From Thermoplasmatales archaeon SM1-50 (GTDB lineage: Archaea; Thermoplasmatota; E2; DHVEG-1), in contig LSSI01000061.1 of the NCBI GenBank assembly GCA_001595945.1, forward strand, positions 1 to 40,028: a stretch of 40,028 nucleotides of DNA. Direction: 5' to 3'. Shown here one piece after another: positions 35,582-40,028 of this stretch (positions are counted from its first letter, which is position 1; the number at the start of each line of letters is the position of its first letter). The notes below the pieces were generated by a model, which saw only the letters and a list, made by a program, of their open reading frames with translations, was not told where the DNA came from and ran no database searches. A program made the translations under genes and the position numbers.

Positions 35582-35656
35582 GGGCCCGTAGCTTAGATCG
35601 GTTGGAGCAACCGGCTGATAACCGGTAGGTCGAGAGTTCAAATCTCTCCGGGCCCA
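35582..35656 (+). tRNA. tRNA-Ile (anticodon GAU)
   Basis: A full cloverleaf can be drawn by eye: acceptor GGGCCCG / CGGGCCC, D arm, anticodon stem ACCGG / CCGGT around CTGATAA (anticodon GAT), and T arm GAGAG-TTCAAAT-CTCTC with discriminator A. CCA is not encoded. There is no intron. The 3' half serves as the attachment site of the element to its right. Confidence 0.96.
35642..35656 (+). repeat. attL: tRNA-Ile 3' end
   Basis: ATCTCTCCGGGCCCA at the end of the tRNA matches ATCTCTCCAAGCCCA at 38661-38675 in 13 of 15 positions. The integrase reading frame on the other strand runs into this site, as expected for a tRNA-targeting element. Confidence 0.6.
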
Positions 35657-36932
35657 TTTTTGACAAAAGGAGAGATTGGTGTCAACAGCCTCAAAAACGG
35701 CATTCTGTTGGTTTTTTTGTCTATCAAAAATCTTGTGCATTTCTGCCACTTTTTTTTGTTGTTCAAGTGGTTTCAGGGCACAAGAGATCCAATCACAGGG
35801 TAATGCTCGGTAATACTGTTCAGCATATCTGATATAGCCTTCAGTGGTGCTCATTCTCTCATGATCAAGTCAGTTTTTCACAGGAAAACAATCAAAGTTA
35901 CCTGTCTCGATCCTGGTTCTTATGAGCCTTGCAACAGCACACCAATGCCTCATATCATAGGGTTGAAAGTCTTTCCAGATCATTTTTCCTATCGGACTGA
36001 TCTTGTGACCAAGATGCCTGACTTCAAAGGGTTTTCCGCTTGGTTGGAGAAACAAAGCATCTCCTGAGTATTCATTAGCTACTCGGGCCCTCCATGACGT
36101 CAGCCAGTTCTTGAGTGATTTATGCACTCTTGAGTTAAGAATGGCTTTCTCAGGTATCACATTCCTCTGTGAATCATGCTTTTTCCTCTCAGTTATCACC
36201 ACATAGCCTCTGTTTTTTGCCTCAAAATGAACATCAGTGGTTTTCATCAGATAGATCTCAGTTGGAATCCTGATACCCATCAGGAAACCAAAAAAAGAAC
36301 ATATACTGATACAGTGCTGTCTCATATTTCCCTGTCGCGTACTCGTAGATGAAAAACTTTCTCACAGTTTCAGGATAGGGCAATACTCTGACATGGCTTT
36401 TTGGTGCACTTGGTGGCCTGTATTCCCACAATTGGATGCCATAAGCCTTCAAGAACATCTAAATGGCTTTCCATTCATGGATCAGGGCATTTGCTGATGC
36501 TTTTTCGATTTGCTCTCTGTAATCCATATGTCTCATGAAATTCTCCAGTGTTGTTTTTCTGAAGTCAACAGAGCATGCATGAGTCTCCATAAATCGAGCA
36601 TATCTCAGATTCTTATCGATAGTGCTGATTTGGAGTCTTTGCCTGAGTTTTGCATGGATGCAAACATCGATGAAAGAGGCTGTGTTTGGGTCTAATGTGA
36701 TAGGGCAATCAATTCTATTGATGCTTTGAATAATTACATCAAGATTCCTCAGATCCATTCCTTCTGTTAAGAAGGTAGGTTTTTTTGGTCTCTGGTCGTC
36801 TATTTCCAATTTCGATTTCCATATCTTATCTTTTTTACCTCCATCAGCACCATCTCTGTATGGTGCTAATATCTTATTTCCATATTTGACATCATGATGA
36901 ATTTTATTATGATTTTCACTAATAGGCTTCAA
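35657..36932 (-). pseudogene. Tyrosine recombinase (integrase), interrupted by two stops and a frameshift
   Basis: It begins at TTG 36932 behind GGAGGTT. The N-terminal SAM-like core-binding domain (about 157 codons) ends at an in-frame TAG (36459-36461), and the frame continues at MFLKAYG. A shift in the A7 run at 36290-36296 moves to the next frame, which carries MGIRIPTEIYLMK (Arg), ITERKKHDSQ (Lys) and YDMRHWC (Arg). An in-frame TGA (35870-35872) follows, then LDHERMSTTEGYIRYAEQYY with the box His and the nucleophilic Tyr. All catalytic residues are thus present in pieces. The 3' end reads into the tRNA. It is either recently inactivated or damaged by assembly errors. Confidence 0.8.
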
Positions 36933-36947
36933 TTAAAAATAACCTCC
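36929..36947 (+). repeat. Cassette motif copy 1 (TCAATTA-N5-AACCTCC)
   Basis: The spacer is AAAAT. On the minus strand this copy supplies the integrase ribosome binding site (GGAGGTT) and TTG start. On the plus strand it precedes a TATA-like TTTAAG near 36959 and the first zinc ribbon gene at 37000. The upstream flank AATAGGCT resembles the flank of copy 4 (AATAGGTA). Confidence 0.75.
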
Positions 36948-36999
36948 CAAAACGAATCATTTAAGAAGGAAATTGACTTATCAGAAAAAGAGGTTTTAT

Positions 37000-37149
37000 A
37001 TGGTAAAATGTCCACATTGCGAAGAGGAATATGACAAAAATGAAATTGTTATTGAAAAAATAAGCAGAGGATTGGCGAAGAGTTCTCATTGGCTTTATTC
37101 TTGTCCAAGATGTGGGAAATGCTTGGGTTTGTCTCAACTAATTTATTGA
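37000..37149 (+). CDS. Tiny zinc ribbon protein 1 (49 aa)
   Basis: It starts MVKCPHCEEEYDKNE and ends with SCPRCGKCLGLSQLIY, so two CPxC knuckles frame a short central loop, a complete zinc ribbon. GAGGT lies six bases before the ATG and a TATA-like element lies about 40 bases before it. It is the first gene behind repeat copy 1 and is divergent from the integrase. Such proteins often serve as adaptors or DNA/RNA binders; the role here is unknown. Confidence 0.65.
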   Translation: MVKCPHCEEEYDKNEIVIEKISRGLAKSSHWLYSCPRCGKCLGLSQLIY

Positions 37150-37248
37150 TATTCGACATCATAGAGCTGTTTAGAAATCGGGCAAAAAATGAACATCGAT
37201 TTTGAGAGGGTTGTTCAGGTATCAAAACACATCCTCCTTTTGTGAACA

Positions 37249-37267
37249 TCAATTAATGATAACCTCC
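37249..37267 (+). repeat. Cassette motif copy 2 (TCAATTA-N5-AACCTCC)
   Basis: The spacer is ATGAT. It lies 320 bases after copy 1. It is followed by TTTAAAG (37274-37280), a TATA-like element 38 bases before the next ATG. About 30 bases upstream is AGGGTTGTTC-AGGTATCAA (37207-37225), also seen in similar form before copy 4. Confidence 0.75.
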
Positions 37268-37312
37268 AAAAATGTTTAAAGAACGTTTTATAATTCTTAC
37301 AAAGGAAACCCA

Positions 37313-37537
37313 ATGACAAAAAGTTCGTTAATTGACATGATATTCGAAAAATATGACATGAAAAAAACCGTATTAATTGGGTGTATATCTGGAATAATCG
37401 GTCTTTTTTGGTTTTATTTCTCAGGTTTTTGGGAAAACCCACAATACGTTGATACAAACGAATGGATTGTTTTTTTCGTTTCTTGTATCTTAAGCGTAAT
37501 AGTATGGTATTTATTTTCAAAAAAGAAAAAAATATAA
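37313..37537 (+). CDS. Small two-span membrane protein
   Basis: A 74-residue protein. A short amphipathic N terminus (MTKSSLIDMIFEKYDMKK) precedes span one (about residues 19-39), a loop with WENPQYVDTNEW, span two (about 52-68) and the basic end KKKKI. AAGGA lies seven bases before the ATG. It is the only non-zinc-ribbon gene among the four repeat-headed units. The family is not recognised. Confidence 0.65.
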   Translation: MTKSSLIDMIFEKYDMKKTVLIGCISGIIGLFWFYFSGFWENPQYVDTNEWIVFFVSCILSVIVWYLFSKKKKI

Positions 37538-37558
37538 ACATTACACAATCACTTATCT

Positions 37559-37577
37559 TCAATTACTGAAAACCTCC
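37559..37577 (+). repeat. Cassette motif copy 3 (TCAATTA-N5-AACCTCC)
   Basis: The spacer is CTGAA. It lies 310 bases after copy 2 and 21 bases after the stop of the membrane protein gene. TTAATAA (from 37586) is a TATA-like element about 42 bases before the next start. The left flank CACTTATCT resembles CACTAATAGGCT of copy 1. Confidence 0.75.
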
Positions 37578-37627
37578 CGAAAAAATTAATAACCAGTATT
37601 TTATACCAAACAAACGAGGGATTTAAA

Positions 37628-37735
37628 ATAGCACATTGCAAATGTTGTGGGCAATCTTTTTTTAAAAAGGAAAATGTTGAGTCTATATCGGACCGTTGCC
37701 CATTCTGCAATTCCGAAAGAATTGTGAATAAATAG
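37628..37735 (+). CDS. Tiny zinc ribbon protein 2 (35 aa), apparent ATA start
   Basis: The frame reads (M)AHCKCCGQSFFKKENVES and ends with CPFCNSERIVNK, a compact zinc ribbon with two cysteine pairs. No ATG, GTG or TTG lies upstream in this frame. ATA at 37628 is seven bases after GAGGG and about 42 bases after a TATA-like element, exactly where a start should be. It may start at ATA, or an ATG may have changed to ATA so that the gene is silent. Confidence 0.5.
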   Translation: MAHCKCCGQSFFKKENVESISDRCPFCNSERIVNK

Positions 37736-37772
37736 TCATTTGGATCTTTAATAGGGTTTTCGATAATAGGTA

Positions 37773-37791
37773 TCAATTATGAAAAACCTCC
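37773..37791 (+). repeat. Cassette motif copy 4 (TCAATTA-N5-AACCTCC)
   Basis: The spacer is TGAAA. It lies 214 bases after copy 3. It forms the right arm of an imperfect inverted repeat with AGGGTTTTCGATAAT (37753-37767), with one mismatch and one bulged base around an 8-base loop. A TATA-like TTTATGC (near 37808) follows, before the ATG at 37865. Confidence 0.75.
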
Positions 37792-37864
37792 AACTATGGT
37801 AAAATGATTTATGCGATGAAAGCAATTGGAACTATCTTTATACGGAAAATACGGAGAAAAAAAT

Positions 37865-38008
37865 ATGAAAACATCTTCAAAATATAAGTGTATGTATTGT
37901 AGAATGACTTTTTCTGAGTTACATACCAAGTCACCTAAAAAGGGAAAGAAAGAATTGTGTTGTCCATATTGTGGTAGTAAACGATGGAAGGTTGTAAGGA
38001 GTAAATAA
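37865..38008 (+). CDS. Tiny zinc ribbon protein 3 (47 aa)
   Basis: The frame reads MKTSSKYKCMYCRMTFSELH, a basic stretch KSPKKGKKE, then LCCPYCGSKRWKVVRSK. Two CxxC pairs give a complete zinc ribbon, and its strong positive charge suits nucleic acid binding (inference). GGAG lies nine bases before the ATG. A frame from 37826 exists but has no ribosome binding site. It is the last gene behind a TCAATTA-N5-AACCTCC motif. Confidence 0.65.
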   Translation: MKTSSKYKCMYCRMTFSELHTKSPKKGKKELCCPYCGSKRWKVVRSK

Positions 38009-38132
38009 TCACCTGATTTTTTATTGTACATTTATTCTCGTTAGCAACAAACCCATTTTTACGGGAAGTAGTTTTTTTACTAAGATTTTAAATAGTCTAA
38101 TTTGATTAAAGTAAATGGTGAGGTTTTGAATA

Positions 38133-38444
38133 ATGATTAAAATTTCTATTGTCATCATTTTAGTTGGTCTGATATCAGTTGTTTTAGAACTATTAGCAAT
38201 AGTAACTATGTTTGGAATCGCATCTGATACATGGCAATTTTCAATGATTTCTTTAATTTTAGGAATAGGAATGTTTACTCTTGCCGTCATGTTCGTATTA
38301 ATGAGGTTAGAGCAGGATAGAATAGCATTTGGGAAGTCAATTCTTGATAAAATACCATTACGAAAGGTGGTTCGAAGGAAAAAACTATCAAAAAAGTCAG
38401 TTCGGAAGAAAAAACCATTAAAGAATTTAGCTATGAATGAATAA
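38133..38444 (+). CDS. Small membrane protein with basic tail
   Basis: A 103-residue protein with two hydrophobic spans (about residues 4-30 and 38-60) and a very basic cytosolic tail (RKVVRRKKLSKKSVRKKKPL). GGTGAGG precedes the ATG and ATTTTAAATAG upstream may be its TATA box. It lacks the TCAATTA-N5-AACCTCC motif of the four preceding genes, so it may belong to another part of the element. The family is not recognised. Confidence 0.6.
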   Translation: MIKISIVIILVGLISVVLELLAIVTMFGIASDTWQFSMISLILGIGMFTLAVMFVLMRLEQDRIAFGKSILDKIPLRKVVRRKKLSKKSVRKKKPLKNLAMNE

Positions 38445-38451
38445 GTTATTA

Positions 38452-38676
38452 TCATTTCTTTGCCAACCTTTGATAATAACCAGATTTCCTTCTGTTCTTA
38501 GTGTCTTTCTTGCCTTTTGGTCTTCCGAGAGACTTGTCTTGTTTCTTTGCTCTATCCAGACCAAGATTAATCCTCTCAACAATCAATTGTCTTTCAAATT
38601 GAGCAATAGATCCAAAAAATCGATTCTGTTGGCACTCTCCCCTCCTGTTGGATTTCTTACATCTCTCCAAGCCCAC
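38452..38676 (-). pseudogene. Serine recombinase, C-terminal remnant
   Basis: The stretch FFGSIAQFERQLIVERINLG, then LDRAKKQDKSLGRPKGKKD and RRKSGYYQRLAKK, is the end of the resolvase/invertase catalytic domain with its E-helix and the GRPKG hinge. The catalytic Ser region and about 120 N-terminal residues are absent. Homology begins near 38615; the sequence above it coincides with the attR-like copy. It is a remnant of a second recombinase at the right end of the element. Confidence 0.75.
38661..38675 (+). repeat. attR-like copy of the tRNA-Ile 3' end
   Basis: ATCTCTCCAAGCCCA matches the tRNA end ATCTCTCCGGGCCCA in 13 of 15 positions; the two differences are adjacent G to A changes. It lies just before the glutamine synthetase stop, where the chromosome backbone resumes. 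Confidence 0.55.
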
Positions 38677-38702
38677 TGTATATTATTTAAGATGTGGGGT
38701 AG

Positions 38703-40013
38703 TTAACAATGGAAATAATATTTATAATCCTGGTCTGTGATTTCCCCCATGTAGTTGTGCCATTCTTGTGTTTTTGTATCAATAAAAAGCTCGGCACCAT
38801 CACGACCGATCGCGTCCGTAAGCACCATATCATGTCTGAATTCTTCGAGTGCCTCCATGAGGTTTGTAGGTAATCGCTGGATGTTATGTTCTTTAATTTC
38901 ATTCTCGCTCATCTTATAGATGTTTGTAGTAATAGGTTCATAATTGATTTTCTTTTTCACACCATCAAGACCTGCATGAATTAATGCTGAGAAGAGCAGA
39001 TACGGATTTGCTGCAGGATCTGCATTTCGTACTTCAATGGAAATATTCTTATTAGAGGGGATCCGAATAAGGCTGCTGCGATTATGGGGCGCCCACGCGA
39101 GATAGATAGGAGCTTCATAATGGGGAATTAAGCGCTTATATGAATTCAACGTTGGGTTAGCAATAGCTGCAATCCCTCGTGAATGCGCAAGGATTCCTCC
39201 AATGAAATACCGTGCGGTTTGAGTTAACCCAAAAGGATCATTCTCATCAGCAAACATATTTTTTTCTTTTTTTAGCATCGTGATATGAGCATGCAAACCA
39301 CTTCCCGCCTCATTAGAAAATGGTTTTGGCATAAAGGTGATATCAAAATTATACGTAGTAGCGATGTCTCGTGAGAGGAATTTGAAGAATGAACAAAAAT
39401 CAGCTGCAGGGATTGTAGCAAGGTCTGATATTTCAATTTCATGTTGTGATTTCCCAGACTCATGATGATGGTATTTAACTGGGTACCCACATGTCATAAG
39501 AATATCAGATAGTTTATTTCGATACTCCTTTGCAATATCAAGCGGTGGTGCAATGAAATATCCCTGGTTTTCTTTAATTTCAGTAAATTTATTGACATTA
39601 TGATTAAAAACATAAAACTCGATTTCTGGTGATATCTTAATGCTGTCGAATCCTTGGCTTTTTGCAATCTCTGTTGCTATAATGAGAATATGTCGTGGTC
39701 CGGCGCGATAGGCATTAAGGTCAACATCAAAAAGGTTCGCTCTAATGAGTGCTTCTCCATTAAGATGGGGTAGTATCAGGAATGTATCGGGATCTGGGAT
39801 AGCAATCATATCTGAACGTTCCACTTTCCTAAATCCAACTGAGGAACCATCAAAACGTGAACCTTTGGTTAGCACATCGTCTTTTATAAATCGATTTGCA
39901 GGAATATGAAAAACTCGGAGTCCTCCCATCAAATCAGTGAAATGGATTTGTACCCATCGAATATGATGCATCTCTATTTCTTTTTTTATGTGCTGTTGGT
40001 TCAGTTGGTTCAT
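38703..40013 (-). CDS. glnA: Glutamine synthetase, type I
   Basis: A 436-residue protein. The beta-grasp N terminus has VQIHFTDLMGGLRVFHIPA and FDGSSVGFRKVERSDM. The catalytic parts are ISPEIEFYVF, GSGLHAHITM, NPTLNSYKRL, APHNRSSLIRIP and EVRNADPAANPYL. It makes glutamine from glutamate, ammonia and ATP in the cytosol. The region around NIYKMSENEI lacks the Tyr-centred NLYxLP adenylylation motif in its full form, which fits the GSI-alpha type. Its promoter lies mostly outside the window. Confidence 0.95.
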   Translation of the reverse strand: MNQLNQQHIKKEIEMHHIRWVQIHFTDLMGGLRVFHIPANRFIKDDVLTKGSRFDGSSVGFRKVERSDMIAIPDPDTFLILPHLNGEALIRANLFDVDLNAYRAGPRHILIIATEIAKSQGFDSIKISPEIEFYVFNHNVNKFTEIKENQGYFIAPPLDIAKEYRNKLSDILMTCGYPVKYHHHESGKSQHEIEISDLATIPAADFCSFFKFLSRDIATTYNFDITFMPKPFSNEAGSGLHAHITMLKKEKNMFADENDPFGLTQTARYFIGGILAHSRGIAAIANPTLNSYKRLIPHYEAPIYLAWAPHNRSSLIRIPSNKNISIEVRNADPAANPYLLFSALIHAGLDGVKKKINYEPITTNIYKMSENEIKEHNIQRLPTNLMEALEEFRHDMVLTDAIGRDGAELFIDTKTQEWHNYMGEITDQDYKYYFHC

Positions 40014-40028
40014 TAGAACATGGGAAAT

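Larger units (their letters stand above)
35642..38675. mobile_element. Degenerate integrative element at tRNA-Ile
   Basis: About 3.0 kb between the tRNA 3' end and an imperfect copy of it. It contains a broken tyrosine recombinase next to the tRNA, four very small genes each behind a TCAATTA-N5-AACCTCC motif, a small two-span membrane protein and the C-terminal remnant of a serine recombinase. Housekeeping genes flank both sides (PAS protein and pheS; glutamine synthetase). Integrase next to a tRNA with the tRNA end repeated at the far side is the known signature of an integrated element. The small size and broken recombinases suggest a remnant or a satellite-type element. Confidence 0.7.

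Noticed and set aside
35549-35656. Coding sequence antisense to the tRNA (RDLNSRPTGYQ)
   Set aside because: This peptide is the usual artefact of translating a tRNA gene backwards. The integrase reading frame merely continues into it.
36085-36091. CGGGCCC inside the integrase as a second att site
   Set aside because: Only the 7-base acceptor stretch matches. It lies in coding sequence and the match does not extend, unlike the copy at 38661.
36459-36461. Pyrrolysine at the integrase TAG
   Set aside because: The gene also has a TGA and a frameshift, and TAG ends an ordinary gene (MEMO1) in this window.
37049-37776. Minus-strand frames starting at TTG 37252, 37562 and 37776
   Set aside because: They all start inside the repeat, which happens to read as ribosome binding site plus TTG, and lie antisense to convincing zinc ribbon and membrane protein genes. 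Their translations show no domain-like pattern.
36929-37791. CRISPR array
   Set aside because: The repeat is only 19 bp with a variable 5-bp centre, and the intervals of 214-320 bp contain genes. No cas genes are seen.
36929-37791. Classical integron attC sites
   Set aside because: The RYYYAAC and GTTRRRY core boxes in the needed order are not found, and the integrase reads as a general archaeal tyrosine recombinase. Only the architecture is integron-like.

Overview
The window reads as archaeal chromosome, most likely from a mesophilic Thermoplasmata-type euryarchaeon (the secreted cysteine peptidases recall sediment lineages such as Marine Benthic Group D). This placement is inference. It rests on the archaeal gene set (archaeal-type HMG-CoA synthase with thiolase and DUF35 protein, MBF1, deoxyhypusine synthase, type II methionine aminopeptidase, COG1340 coiled-coil proteins, MfnA-type decarboxylase, DUF2116 zinc ribbon), on TATA-like promoters and T-tract ends, and on PGF-CTERM-like tails on secreted proteins.

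Layout. 1-2.2 kb: secreted and membrane proteins and a PRC-barrel protein, all minus. 2.4-6.5 kb: metabolic and translation genes (aspartate/tyrosine decarboxylase, purine phosphoribosyltransferase, DUF2116, MEMO1 family, deoxyhypusine synthase). 6.5-7.3 kb: small hypothetical genes, including two tightly spaced genes of 43 and 32 codons. 7.5-12.6 kb: two tandem, translationally coupled paralogous membrane proteins of about 850-870 residues. 13.5-14.5 kb: a secreted caspase-fold protease candidate. 14.5-18.3 kb: a compact minus-strand run, MBF1, YrdC/Sua5, methionine aminopeptidase and creatininase (with an apparent N-terminal frameshift), preceded by a COG1340 coiled-coil gene. 18.6-21.4 kb: ArsM-type methyltransferase and three membrane proteins. 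21.6-26.7 kb: a 1248-residue gingipain-like (C25) secreted peptidase and a BspA-type LRR/PKD surface protein. 26.8-30.4 kb: the early mevalonate module (HMG-CoA synthase, thiolase, DUF35) next to a second COG1340 gene. 30.4-35.5 kb: a 968-residue Ig-like membrane protein, PheS and a PAS protein.

35.6-38.7 kb is a small integrated element between tRNA-Ile(GAU) and glutamine synthetase. Its boundaries are the tRNA 3' end and a 13/15 copy of it at 38661-38675. It holds a tyrosine recombinase broken by two stops and a frameshift, then a divergent row of four very small genes (three zinc ribbons and one membrane protein), a fifth small membrane protein and a serine recombinase remnant. Each of the first four small genes is preceded by an identical bipartite 19-bp motif, TCAATTA-N5-AACCTCC. 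The first motif copy contains the integrase ribosome binding site and TTG start. An integrase gene with a divergent row of single-gene units, each behind the same short repeat, is formally similar to an integron, although the repeats are not classical attC sites. A shared operator or promoter element is the main alternative. This is the most interesting part of the window.
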